Origin: Cellvibrionaceae bacterium
GTDB taxonomy: Bacteria; Pseudomonadota; Gammaproteobacteria; Pseudomonadales; Cellvibrionaceae
Assembly (NCBI GenBank): GCA_021151525.1
Contig: JAGKXD010000028.1
Span: 1-41,894, forward strand
Length of the DNA: 41,894 bases
Direction of reading: 5' to 3'
Below, one piece after another: positions 6,153 to 14,946 of the stretch (position 1 is its first letter; the number at the start of each line of letters is the position of its first letter). Below the pieces are notes generated by a model that worked only from the letters and a program-made list of their open reading frames with translations, searched no databases and had not been told where the DNA came from. A program made the position numbers and the translations under genes.

Positions 6153-8795
6153 TTAACGACCTTTCTTTAAAATTTCTTTCAATCGGTATAGTTGTTCCAA
6201 GGCCTCGCGCGGTGAAAGGTTGTCTGGATTGATTTTCTTTAATGCTTCTAGCGCAGGATCTGGTAGAGCATCAAATAAGCCAGATTGTAAGGGCGATGCG
6301 ATTTCAGTTGTGACTAGGGTTTCCGTTTTGGCTACCACGGGAGCTTGCGTAATAGCGAGCGTAGAGTGTTCAGGGTGAACACCTTGCTCAAGCAGATGAA
6401 GTTGGGCCTGTGCCTGCGCCAATACTTCAGCAGGAATACCGGCCAGCTTTGCCACTTGTAAACCATAGCTTTTGCTCGCAGGGCCTTCCTGAACCTTGTG
6501 CAAGAACACAATGTTGTCGTTGTGTTCGGTGGCATTAAGGTGAACGTTGGCGATGCCGGGAATGGTTTCCGGCAAGCTGGTGATTTCAAAATAATGAGTG
6601 GCAAATAAGGTAAATGCGCTGACTTTTTCGGCGAGATGTTTAGCACAAGCCCAAGCCAGCGAGAGGCCGTCAAAGGTACTGGTGCCGCGTCCGATTTCAT
6701 CCATCAGTACCAAACTGCGCGCAGTTGCATTGTGCAGAATATTCGCGGTTTCAGTCATTTCCACCATGAAGGTTGAGCGGCCACCAGCCAAATCATCGGA
6801 GGAACCTATACGGGTAAATATGCGGTCCACAATGCCGATTTCAGCGCTTTGCGCGGGGACGAAGCTGCCTATGTGAGCGAGCAACGTAATCAAAGCTGCT
6901 TGGCGCATATAGGTTGATTTACCGCCCATGTTTGGGCCAGTCACAATCAGCATATGGCGCTCGCGATGAAAGACTAAATCATTCGGTACGAAGGGTGCGG
7001 TGGTAACTTGTTCTACGACGGGGTGACGTCCGCCCTGGATATTGATGCCTGCTTTTAAGGATAGGGTTGGGCAGCAGAAGCCCAATGCATCGGCGCGTTC
7101 GGCTAAGGTTGCGAGCACATCCAACTCAGACACTGCATTGGCTGAATTCTGCAAAGGAATCAGTTGTTCGTTAAGGATATCCAGCAACTCATCATAGAGC
7201 GCTTTTTCACGGGCGAGGGCGCGGCTTTTCGCTGATAGGGCTTTATCTTCAAACTCTTTAAGTTCAGGTGTGATGTAACGCTCAGCATTTTTCAGGGTCT
7301 GGCGGCGAATGTAGTCAGCTGGTGCTTTTTCGGATTGGGCACTGGTCAGCTCGATAAAATAGCCATGCACGCGGTTATAACCGACTTTGAGGGTGGGGAT
7401 GCCGGTGCGTTCACGCTCGCGCAACTCCAAATCCAGCAGGTATTGACCAGCGTTAGTGCTGATATTGCGCAAGTCGTCCAGCTCGGCATCGTAGCCATCC
7501 GCAATTACGCCACCTTCACGAATCACCACGGGAGGGTTTTCAATAATCGCGCGTGACAACAATTCAACAAGAGCCGGAAATGTGCTGATTTGAACGGCAA
7601 GTTCGGCTATCAATGCTGATTTATGTTTGGCCAGTTCAGATTGCAGTTCCGGGTAACAGGCAATCGACATCATTAAACGAGACAGATCCCGTGGGCGTGA
7701 TGAGCGCAACGCCAAACGCCCCAGAATTCGTTCCATATCGCCAACTTGTTTCAAAATACCGTTGGTGATTTCAAAGGCGTAATTGTGGCGGAGGCTGGTA
7801 ATTGCAGCTTGGCGGGCATTCAATAAATCAATGTCGCGTAATGGGCGATTTAACCAGCGGCGCAATAAGCGGCTGCCCATGCTGGTTGCAGCGCGATTCA
7901 GCACTGAAAACAGGGTATGTTCATCGCCTCCATTGAGGTTGATATCCAGTTCCAGATTGCGGCGCGTCGCCGCATCCATTATTACTGCTTCATCGCGGTT
8001 TTCATGCGCTAGGCTGCGCACGTGGGGCAGAGCCGTGCGCTGAGTTTCGCGCGCGTAACTTAGCAGGCAGCCAGCGGCGCAAAGTGCAGTTTTAAGGTGT
8101 TCGCAACCAAAACCTGCCAAATCTTTAGTGCCAAATTGCTGAATGAGTAGGCGCTCGGCAGTTTCGTAATCAAATTCCCAGGGGCCGCGACGGCGCAAGC
8201 CTTTGCGGTTTTCGATAAGTAAAGGATTGGTTAAATGATCGCTTAATAGCAACTCAGCGGGGCTTAAGCGTTGCAGTTCTCCGAGTGCTGCATCCAAGCC
8301 ATCAACTTCCAACACTAAAAAACGGCCGCTTGCCATATCGAGCGATGCAATACCAAAAGTCTCTCCGGCTTGGTGTAATGCAACGAGTAGATTGTCGCGG
8401 CGGGAGTCGAGCAGTGCTTCATCGCTCACAGTGCCCGGCGTCACTATGCGCATGACTTTGCGTTCAACGGGGCCTTTCGTTGTGGCGGGATCGCCGATTT
8501 GTTCACATATCGCGACAGATACACCTTCTTTCACCAGTTTTGCGAGGTAGCCGTCAGCTGAGTGAAATGGAATTCCCGCCATAGGAATGGGCTCACCATT
8601 GGATTTACCGCGCGCGGTGAGCGTGATATCCAAAATTTCCGAGGCTTTTTTAGCATCGTCAAAAAATAGCTCATAAAAGTCACCCATGCGGTAAAACACC
8701 ATTTCATGCGGGTGTTGGGCTTTAATCCGCAGATATTGGGTCATCATAGGTGTGTGAAGCGATTCTTGATTAGCTTGCAACTCGTTGTTTTGCAT
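6153..8795 (-). CDS. mutS: DNA mismatch repair protein MutS
   Basis: MutS recognises mismatches and starts MutL/MutH-type repair. I take the ATG at 8795 (880 residues), since SLHTPMMTQYLRIK right after it aligns with the E. coli N-terminus; an in-frame ATG at 8891 would add 32 unlike residues. Seen: the mismatch-reading FYRMGDFYELF motif (Phe-x-Glu) in domain I, the Walker A GPNMGGKST and Walker B LVLMDEIGRGTSTFDG, then ATHYFEIT in the ATPase domain, and a short C-terminal tail with DPDNLSP-like and REALEQLYRLKEIL tetramer segments. Full length and apparently intact. The Shine-Dalgarno is weak. Confidence 0.97.
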   Translation of the reverse strand: MQNNELQANQESLHTPMMTQYLRIKAQHPHEMVFYRMGDFYELFFDDAKKASEILDITLTARGKSNGEPIPMAGIPFHSADGYLAKLVKEGVSVAICEQIGDPATTKGPVERKVMRIVTPGTVSDEALLDSRRDNLLVALHQAGETFGIASLDMASGRFLVLEVDGLDAALGELQRLSPAELLLSDHLTNPLLIENRKGLRRRGPWEFDYETAERLLIQQFGTKDLAGFGCEHLKTALCAAGCLLSYARETQRTALPHVRSLAHENRDEAVIMDAATRRNLELDINLNGGDEHTLFSVLNRAATSMGSRLLRRWLNRPLRDIDLLNARQAAITSLRHNYAFEITNGILKQVGDMERILGRLALRSSRPRDLSRLMMSIACYPELQSELAKHKSALIAELAVQISTFPALVELLSRAIIENPPVVIREGGVIADGYDAELDDLRNISTNAGQYLLDLELRERERTGIPTLKVGYNRVHGYFIELTSAQSEKAPADYIRRQTLKNAERYITPELKEFEDKALSAKSRALAREKALYDELLDILNEQLIPLQNSANAVSELDVLATLAERADALGFCCPTLSLKAGINIQGGRHPVVEQVTTAPFVPNDLVFHRERHMLIVTGPNMGGKSTYMRQAALITLLAHIGSFVPAQSAEIGIVDRIFTRIGSSDDLAGGRSTFMVEMTETANILHNATARSLVLMDEIGRGTSTFDGLSLAWACAKHLAEKVSAFTLFATHYFEITSLPETIPGIANVHLNATEHNDNIVFLHKVQEGPASKSYGLQVAKLAGIPAEVLAQAQAQLHLLEQGVHPEHSTLAITQAPVVAKTETLVTTEIASPLQSGLFDALPDPALEALKKINPDNLSPREALEQLYRLKEILKKGR

Positions 8796-9165
8796 AATTA
8801 TTCTGTCTGTTCTCGGTAGATCAATGCAGTTGTTGGATGGCATGAATGAGGAGGGATGTAGGTGTTTGTGGCCCAACTTCATGGCTATCAAATTCGAAGA
8901 GCGGAGATTCTAACAAACCCCTAAGTTGACTCACAGTAAAACTGCCTAAAAGAGATTGGAAATTTAAAGCACGCGTAGTGCAAGTGGTTTTGGGAATGCA
9001 GTGGTTTGGCGATTTGTTATTTGGATGTGGGTAAGAATTTCTCAGGTCTTTGAACGTATATTCCGATGCATCGCAGAAGTAAATTTTTTATATAAATAAA
9101 ATTAGCAAACAGCTAAAGCTGAACTATTATCAGCTTATGTATATCCACACCAGTGAGGCGACATC
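8796..9165. other. Gene-free region between mutS and the HDOD gene
   Basis: These 370 bases hold the divergent start regions of mutS (minus) and the HDOD gene (plus). No credible ORF or RNA gene is seen. An AT-rich patch lies at about 9080-9106. A small hairpin, AAGCTGA (9116-9122) with TCAGCTT (9130-9136), sits in the likely leader of the HDOD gene. GAGG at about 9154-9157 is its ribosome binding site. No promoter pair of good quality was found by eye. Confidence 0.5.
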
Positions 9166-9990
9166 ATGAACTTACAAACTCTAATAGATAATGCTCAAAA
9201 ATTGCCCAACATTCCTAAAGTTGTTCAAGAACTTATAGAGAGTTTTGGTGATGAGAATGTGAGCAATGATGCTATCGCGAAAAAAATCAGTGCGGACCAA
9301 GTGCTCACTATTAAAGTGCTTCGCGCCGCAAACTCAGCGCATTATGGCGGTAACCGTAAAGTAGGTTCAGTAAGCGATGCTGTATTTTTATTGGGCTTTA
9401 ATGCGGTAAGAACATTGGTGTTGGCTTCAGGTTTAACGGGTGCTTTCAAAGCGCCTGAAGGTTTTGATTTAAAAAAATTCTGGCATGGTAGTTTTGCTGT
9501 GGCAGCAACTTGTAAATGGATTGCGCGTTACTCTCATGATGATGTTGAAACGGCGTTTACCTGTGGAATGATTCACAATATCGGTGAATTATTGATTCAT
9601 ATTTTGTTGCCAAATGAATGTGCAGAAATGCAAAAAGTTGTCGATAAGGGCGCGCGCAACGTTGATATCGAAAAAAATTATTTGGGCTTTGATTTTTCTG
9701 AAGCGGGCGCTGAGCTTGCGCATCGTTGGAAATTCCCCGAGGCAATTGTTAAGGGGATTCGTTACCAATTAGATCCACATGAGGCTGAGTTTTTCCCTCG
9801 TTTGGCGGGTGTAATCAGTATTGCGCTATACATTAACAAAATGAACGAATCAGGTGCGGATAGCGCAACAATTCTCGCAAGCTTCCCCAGTACATTAGCA
9901 ACTGAATTGGGTATTAATTTGGTTAAAATGATGGAGAATATTGAGGAAACGAAAGATCTTGCAACAGCCATTGATGAGCTGCTTGATTAA
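9166..9990 (+). CDS. HDOD-domain signalling protein
   Basis: A 274-residue cytosolic protein consisting of one HDOD domain. The domain starts at once (LPNIPKVVQELIESF, about 13-27) and covers SAHYGG, SVSDAVFLLGFNAVRTLVLASGL and the MIHNIGELLI segment. HDOD proteins are HD-domain relatives usually lacking the full metal site, and take part in signalling, motility or stress responses in many gammaproteobacteria; the substrate or partner of this one is unknown. It stands alone between mutS and dusC. Its terminator is shared with the converging dusC gene. GAGG upstream supports the start. Confidence 0.85.
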   Translation: MNLQTLIDNAQKLPNIPKVVQELIESFGDENVSNDAIAKKISADQVLTIKVLRAANSAHYGGNRKVGSVSDAVFLLGFNAVRTLVLASGLTGAFKAPEGFDLKKFWHGSFAVAATCKWIARYSHDDVETAFTCGMIHNIGELLIHILLPNECAEMQKVVDKGARNVDIEKNYLGFDFSEAGAELAHRWKFPEAIVKGIRYQLDPHEAEFFPRLAGVISIALYINKMNESGADSATILASFPSTLATELGINLVKMMENIEETKDLATAIDELLD

Positions 9991-10004
9991 TTAATAGTGA
10001 AACA

Positions 10005-10036
10005 AAAAAGCCCGCAAGAAATTGCGGGCTTTTTTT
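10005..10036 (+). terminator. Shared bidirectional terminator between the HDOD gene and dusC
   Basis: AAGCCCGCAA (10008-10017) pairs with TTGCGGGCTT (10022-10031) across GAAA, flanked by A-runs on the left and T-runs on the right. It ends both the HDOD gene (plus) and dusC (minus), whose stop codon touches its right edge. Confidence 0.9.
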
Positions 10037-11003
10037 ATTGTGTTTCTTGGCAATTAGTTAGCGCTTTTTTGAAACAGCTTTCAATGTCTTGCGGATTGCT
10101 TTTGCGTTTTACCTCATCAAAGAAAATTTGTGCTTGCGGGTATTGGCGGCTTAAATACATCAGCCATTGTTTAACGCGATTGCCGCAATTTCTTTCATCG
10201 TAAAGCGGTGTGGTTTTTTGGTAGTAATCAAACAGCGTTTGGCAAATCTCTAACCAGGTTAAAGGTTGGTATGTTTCGCCAGATAAATGCGCTTTAATTT
10301 GACGTGCCAAATCCGGGCAGGATAATAATCCGCGGCCAAGCATTACGTCATCGCATTGGGATTGCTCCCGGCAGCGAAGGTAGTCGTCAATCGTCCAAAT
10401 TTCTCCGTTCGCAATCACGGGAATTTTTAACGTGGCTTTAATATCTGCAATGTAATGCCAGTAAGCTGGGGGTTTGTATCCATCCGCTTTGGAGCGCGCG
10501 TGAACTGTGAGCTCATTTGCACCAGCAGACTCTACGGCGCGGGCATTCTCCATGTACGTGGATCTGTCTTCAAATCCCAAGCGGATTTTGGCAGAAACAG
10601 GTATCTCTTTGGGGAGCGCATCGCGTACGGCTTTGATGATGTTGTATACGCGATCTGGCGTGCGTAGCAGGCAAGCGCCACCTTCATGAGAGTTCACAGT
10701 TTTGGCTGGGCAGCCAAAATTCAAATCGATAGATTTAGCCCCGTATTTCACTAGCTCCAGAGCGTTGATCGCCATGGGCTCTGGTTTGCTACCCAGAAGT
10801 TGTACCTTCACAGGCGTGCCGTTGGGGGTCAATGAGTTGGACTCAAGTTCCTGTGCGTACTTATAGAAGACGCGATAAGGTAGCTTTTGGTCCGTTACGC
10901 GAATAAATTCTGTCACGCAGCCGTCAAGCCCGCCAATACGTGTCAGAATATCCCGCACGTGATGTTCTACAACGCCCTCCATCGGGGCCAGCATGATTCT
11001 CAT
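10035..11003 (-). CDS. dusC: tRNA-dihydrouridine(16) synthase DusC
   Basis: A flavin (FMN) enzyme that reduces U16 in the D-loop of tRNA with NADPH. The N-terminus MRIMLAPMEGVVEHHVRDIL and CVTEFIRV matches the DusC subfamily (E. coli starts MRVLLAPMEGVLD). The SIDLNFGCPAKTVNSHEGGACLL segment holds the catalytic cysteine, and VIANGEI and MLGRGLLS hold the phosphate-binding part. I use the ATG at 11003 (322 residues) instead of an in-frame TTG at 11012, because the ATG matches the family start; the Shine-Dalgarno is weak in both cases. It converges with the HDOD gene. Confidence 0.93.
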   Translation of the reverse strand: MRIMLAPMEGVVEHHVRDILTRIGGLDGCVTEFIRVTDQKLPYRVFYKYAQELESNSLTPNGTPVKVQLLGSKPEPMAINALELVKYGAKSIDLNFGCPAKTVNSHEGGACLLRTPDRVYNIIKAVRDALPKEIPVSAKIRLGFEDRSTYMENARAVESAGANELTVHARSKADGYKPPAYWHYIADIKATLKIPVIANGEIWTIDDYLRCREQSQCDDVMLGRGLLSCPDLARQIKAHLSGETYQPLTWLEICQTLFDYYQKTTPLYDERNCGNRVKQWLMYLSRQYPQAQIFFDEVKRKSNPQDIESCFKKALTNCQETQ

Positions 11004-11179
11004 AGGTTGCAAGTGTTCGCTGGGTTTATCGAGGGCGGCATTTTACGGAACCTAATTGAGCTTTGCAGATGTTTTTGGTTGATATGAGCCGTTTGGGTTG
11101 ATAAGTACTCACAATCTGCGTAGATTGCGCCCCTTTTTACATTGCCGCCATTCAGGTAACGCTATTTTGAGGATTTCAC

Positions 11180-12535
11180 ATGTCATCAACCCAGTTTCAT
11201 GAGCTGATTGCCGATCCACAACTGCTCAAGGCGATAGATGCGCATGGTTACGAACAGCCGACGCCGGTGCAGCTGCGGGCGATTCCGCAAGTGTTGGCGG
11301 GTAAGAATCTATTGGTAAGTTCAAAGACTGGAAGCGGAAAAACGGCTGCTTTCCTGTTGCCAGCCTTGCAGAAAATCCTCTCAACGCCGACTGCGAATCC
11401 TGAAAGCTCCCGTATTTTGATTTTGACCCCAACGCGTGAGTTGGCTCGCCAAATCGTAAAAAATGCTCAACAGCTATTGAAATTCACCCATATAAAGGTG
11501 GGAATGGTTTGCGGGGGCGAGGAATTTAAATATCAAAAAGCCATGTTGCGCAAAAACCCAGAAATCATTGTGGGAACGCCGGGGCGTTTAGCGGAGCACG
11601 TCACTCATAAATCTACTGACTTCACTGGTTTAGATTTTTTAATTCTCGACGAAGCTGACCGCATGCTTGAAATGGGGTTGAGTGAAGATGTGATTGCAAT
11701 CGCAAAGACTTGTGGCGCTGATCGCCAAACATTGTTGTTCTCGGCAACCCTTGAGCCCCAAGGTATTCGTCATTTAATTAAGCAAGTAGTGTTGAGTGAA
11801 GCGGAAGAGATTGTTGTTAACGAAACGGCGAATGCCATTGAACAACAAATGATTTTAGCTGACGATGTGAAGCACAAAGAAAAGTTGTTAGTTGCGCTTT
11901 TGGAAAAATCATCGTTTGAAAAGGTAGTTGTTTTTACTAATACGAAAGCTAAAGCAGTTCAGTTGGATAATGTGTTGCGCTACAACAAATATAAAGTCAG
12001 CGCCTTGCATGGCGATATCACACAAGATCAGCGCCGCATTTCATTGGATTTTTTCCGTCAAGGTAAAACACAAGTCTTGGTGGCAACTGATGTTGCTGCA
12101 CGCGGTTTGGATATTCCCGGTGTAGATCTGGTTGTGAATTTTGATATGGCGCAATCGGGCGATGATTATTTACATCGCATTGGTCGTACTGGTCGCGCCG
12201 ATGCCGAGGGTAGGGCGGTTTCATTTGTAGCGGCCAACGACTGGAATCTAACGAAAGGTATTGAGCGCTATCTGGATACTAGTTTTGCATTAATTACCAT
12301 TCCAGGATTGGTTGGGCATTATAAAGGCCCGGACAAAGTGAAATCTTCCGGCAAGGCTGTTGGTGTTAAAAAGAAAGTTGACGATAAGAAAGTGTCTGCG
12401 ACTAAGGATACAAAAGTGAAAGTGCGCACAAAAGATAAAAAGAATATTGGTAAGCGCCGAACGCCCAGTGCCAAAGTTGAACCTGTTGCTGATTTTGGTG
12501 ATGGATTTTCCGTGTTCAAAAAGAAGCCGCAATAG
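11180..12535 (+). CDS. srmB: SrmB-like ATP-dependent DEAD-box RNA helicase
   Basis: A 451-residue helicase with all core motifs in order: the Q motif (FHELI...GYEQPTPVQ), motif I SSKTGSGKT, Ia PTRELA, Ib TPGR, II DEAD, III SAT, then ATDVAARGLDIP and motif VI HRIGRTGR. The last 80 residues are very Lys-rich and end in KNIGKRRTPS, which resembles the C-terminus I remember for E. coli SrmB; SrmB acts in assembly of the large ribosomal subunit. That tail is the reason for preferring SrmB over RhlE or DeaD, but the symbol stays provisional. TGAGGA lies eight bases before the start. The terminator overlaps the stop codon. Confidence 0.85.
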   Translation: MSSTQFHELIADPQLLKAIDAHGYEQPTPVQLRAIPQVLAGKNLLVSSKTGSGKTAAFLLPALQKILSTPTANPESSRILILTPTRELARQIVKNAQQLLKFTHIKVGMVCGGEEFKYQKAMLRKNPEIIVGTPGRLAEHVTHKSTDFTGLDFLILDEADRMLEMGLSEDVIAIAKTCGADRQTLLFSATLEPQGIRHLIKQVVLSEAEEIVVNETANAIEQQMILADDVKHKEKLLVALLEKSSFEKVVVFTNTKAKAVQLDNVLRYNKYKVSALHGDITQDQRRISLDFFRQGKTQVLVATDVAARGLDIPGVDLVVNFDMAQSGDDYLHRIGRTGRADAEGRAVSFVAANDWNLTKGIERYLDTSFALITIPGLVGHYKGPDKVKSSGKAVGVKKKVDDKKVSATKDTKVKVRTKDKKNIGKRRTPSAKVEPVADFGDGFSVFKKKPQ

Positions 12536-12547
12536 CGGCTTTTTTTA
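12524..12547 (+). terminator. Terminator overlapping the helicase stop codon
   Basis: AAGCCGC (12524-12530) pairs with GCGGCTT (12535-12541) across AATA, followed by T's. The TAG stop codon lies in the loop and right arm. Confidence 0.85.
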
Positions 12548-12899
12548 TGCCAGCGCTCGGTGTAATAAAGACGTAAAAAATTATTGACCCCATTCTGCTT
12601 TAGGCCTAGTATCTAGTTGTGGGTGACAAAAAAATCCACAAGATATGGTAAAAGTGCGTGAGTGAATGCTTGGTGAATGTCATCAATTATTCACAGGGTT
12701 CTGTTACCTCTTTAAACTCTTAATAACTGTTTTTTCATGAGTGAGGTGATTTCAGCAATAGGAAAGTTGTGCTGTGTTCTGTCTACAAACAGGTGATGCG
12801 TTAAATAGCTAATGCGTTGTTATATAGGTAGTGCGTTAATAGAAATTAGAAAGCCTAAACCTTGTTGTTAACTTTGAACCTTAAGGGCGGTGACCATTT
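12536..12899. other. Gene-free leader region of the PhoH-like gene
   Basis: These 364 bases hold no credible gene. A hairpin TTGTGG (12617-12622) with CCACAA (12636-12641) has a loose A-rich loop. TGCGTT occurs three times in the same orientation (12797, 12813, 12832), each in an AT-rich setting with spacings of 16 and 19 bases. AAGGGCGGTG close to the ATG at 12900 is the ribosome binding site. No clear sigma-70 promoter can be defended. Confidence 0.45.
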
Positions 12900-13727
12900 A
12901 TGGCAAGAAGAAATCACGCTAGACGCAGTAACTCATATAGTGGTAATTCTCATAGCAGCTTCGCCGACGACGGCATTCAGAAAAGTTCGCGACACAAATC
13001 ATCGCGAAAACAGCCGAGAATCGATGACAATATAGTTGATTTAAAATCCCGCTCGAAACAAATCGAAACAGCTTACTCTCCCCCTCGCTCCGCCCAACCT
13101 CTCCGTGCTAAAACCCAAGCCCAGCAAGAATACATCACCGCCATTAATCATCACGCCTTAACTTTTGGCATTGGCCCGGCCGGTACGGGCAAGAGCTATT
13201 GTGCAGGTGCTTTGGCAGCTGAGGCATTGGAGTCTGGCCGAATTGAGCGAATTATTCTTACACGTCCTGCGGTAGAATCTGGTGAAAGCTTGGGCTTTTT
13301 GCCGGGTGATCTGGACGAAAAATTCTCGGTTTATATTGATGCCTTTCGCGATATTTTAAACGAGCGTTTGGGTGCTGGTACCGTGGATTATTGTTTGCGT
13401 CATGGCAGAATTGTTGCTGCGCCTTTGGCATACATGCGCGGTAAAACGTTTAACAGTAAAACATTTGTAATTTTGGATGAGGCGCAAAATACCAGCGTCG
13501 CGCAAATGAAAATGTTTTTAACGCGTATTGGTGAAGATTGTAAAGTTGTTATTAATGGCGATGTTCATCAAAGTGATATTCGTGGCCCTAATGGTCTGGC
13601 GGATGCAGTAGCACGCTTAAGCGATTTGCCGAATGTTTATGTGCACGAATTTGTGCGCAACGATATTGTTCGCAGTGGCTTGGTGCGCGATATTATCGAT
13701 CGTTATGAGGTACCAGAAGCCGAATAA
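12900..13727 (+). CDS. PhoH-like ATPase
   Basis: A 275-residue protein with a basic, low-complexity N-terminus (residues 1-70, many Arg, Lys and Ser) and a PhoH ATPase domain. Walker A is GPAGTGKS (92-99), then RPAVESGESLGFLPGDLDEK, Walker B FVILDEAQN and VVINGDVHQSD near the end. PhoH-family ATPases are P-loop proteins tied in some bacteria to phosphate starvation or to RNA metabolism; the role of this stand-alone form is not known. The basic N-terminus may bind nucleic acid, which is inference. It is monocistronic, with a long upstream leader and its own terminator. Confidence 0.87.
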   Translation: MARRNHARRSNSYSGNSHSSFADDGIQKSSRHKSSRKQPRIDDNIVDLKSRSKQIETAYSPPRSAQPLRAKTQAQQEYITAINHHALTFGIGPAGTGKSYCAGALAAEALESGRIERIILTRPAVESGESLGFLPGDLDEKFSVYIDAFRDILNERLGAGTVDYCLRHGRIVAAPLAYMRGKTFNSKTFVILDEAQNTSVAQMKMFLTRIGEDCKVVINGDVHQSDIRGPNGLADAVARLSDLPNVYVHEFVRNDIVRSGLVRDIIDRYEVPEAE

Positions 13728-13747
13728 GTTTGATTTGTTGTTATCAG

Positions 13748-13786
13748 AAGGATGCGTTAGTAATAGCGCATCCTTTTTGTTTTTTG
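13748..13786 (+). terminator. Terminator of the PhoH-like gene
   Basis: AAGGATGCG (13748-13756) pairs with CGCATCCTT (13767-13775), followed by TTTGTTTTTT. Confidence 0.88.
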
Positions 13787-13879
13787 ATGATTGGTTTAGG
13801 TGCGTCTCAGATCCTTTGTATTTTCCCTTGCTAATTTAAAATGTGGTCGGCATGCTGCCAACTTTTTAGAATTAGTATT

Positions 13880-14686
13880 ATGAAAGCATTAATTTGTCCT
13901 TTATGTTCAGCTGCTTTAGTTGCTAATGCGCAGGGGCTTGCCTGCGAAAATCGTCATCAATTCGATCGTGCGAAAGAAGGCTATTTCAATTTGCTACCGG
14001 TGCAGCACAAGAACTCTCGCGAACCTGGTGATGCAAAACAGCAATTGATTGCTCGGCGAGCATTCTTAACGGCGGGCTATTTTGCGCCCTTAGTTGAGGA
14101 ATTAAAGAGCCTGATTGACCCAACGATAAGGGCGCTTCTCGATATAGGTTGTGGAGAGGGCTACTTCACGAGCAATCTCAGTCAGCATTGTGTGTTGGCG
14201 GATGTTTATGGAATTGATATTGCCAAGGCAGGTATACGTTTGGCCGCTAAAAATAGCGATATCACTTATGCCGTTGCGTCGAGCCATCAGCTGCCACTCG
14301 CTGATTCGAGTATGGATGTTGTTGTCAGAATTTATGCACCAAGTAAGGATGAGGAGTTATTGCGTGTAATAAAACCGGGCGGAAAATTGATTATAGTTAT
14401 CCCCGGGGAGCAGCACCTCATAGGTCTGCGTCAAAAAATTTATAAAGAAATTAAACCCCACCAAAAACCCAAGGCGCCAAAAGGATTTTTTGTTGTGGAG
14501 GAGCGAAGCGTTGGTTTTGATTTAGTGATTCCTGCGGGTGACCTGACGGCTTCATTGCTAAGTATGACTCCTTTTGCCTGGAAGCTGGCGCCGAACTTGC
14601 TAGAACAAATGGCTTTAGAAGGGCTTTCGGACAGAGCTGAATTCCAACTTAGCCTCTATGAGAAAGGAGGTTTGAGTTCTATTTGA
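13880..14686 (+). CDS. rlmA: 23S rRNA (guanine(745)-N(1))-methyltransferase
   Basis: RlmA methylates G745 in helix 35 of 23S rRNA with S-adenosylmethionine. The ATG at 13880 (268 residues) places the N-terminal zinc-binding site at once: Cys6, Cys9, Cys22 and His26 (CPLC, then CENRH), as in the family. It is followed by the conserved DRAKEGYFNLLPVQHKNSREPGD segment, and the SAM motif LLDIGCGEGYFTS comes at about residue 90. An upstream in-frame ATG at 13841 would add 13 unlike residues; no strong Shine-Dalgarno is seen at either. It seems unrelated in function to the adhesin genes that follow. Confidence 0.92.
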   Translation: MKALICPLCSAALVANAQGLACENRHQFDRAKEGYFNLLPVQHKNSREPGDAKQQLIARRAFLTAGYFAPLVEELKSLIDPTIRALLDIGCGEGYFTSNLSQHCVLADVYGIDIAKAGIRLAAKNSDITYAVASSHQLPLADSSMDVVVRIYAPSKDEELLRVIKPGGKLIIVIPGEQHLIGLRQKIYKEIKPHQKPKAPKGFFVVEERSVGFDLVIPAGDLTASLLSMTPFAWKLAPNLLEQMALEGLSDRAEFQLSLYEKGGLSSI

Positions 14687-14740
14687 GCCCTAAGGAGCCT
14701 AAAAGCCTGTCGCACCCCAATCTCTCTCTCCAGTGTTTTA

Positions 14741-14762
14741 ATGTGTGAAATGTGTCACAGAA
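14741..14762. promoter_or_regulatory. CRP/Vfr-type palindrome upstream of the TolC-OmpA gene
   Basis: TGTGA (14744-14748), a six-base spacer AATGTG and TCACA (14755-14759) give the exact core of the CRP consensus. It lies about 190 bases before the start of the TolC-OmpA gene in a 260-base gap that holds no other gene. Position and perfect half-sites suggest activation or repression of the adhesin secretion genes by a cAMP-dependent regulator. Binding is inferred, not shown. Confidence 0.6.
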
Positions 14763-14946
14763 AGTTTTTCTGTATTGTGGGTCTTTTTTTGCTGCGGTAT
14801 CATGGCGCGGGAATTTTAAATGCGATTTTAGCTGATGTAGTTAAAAGATATTTCGCAAATAGTTATATAAAATGGGCGTTTCGTGTGGTTTAAGTGCAAA
14901 ATATTCATATATAACAATCTGTTAAGCCTATAAAAGGTTCAAATTA

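Noticed and set aside
7335..7556. Plus-strand open frames inside mutS (also 6598-6876 and 7783-8043)
   Set aside because: They overlap an intact, well-supported mutS on the other strand and show no family features.
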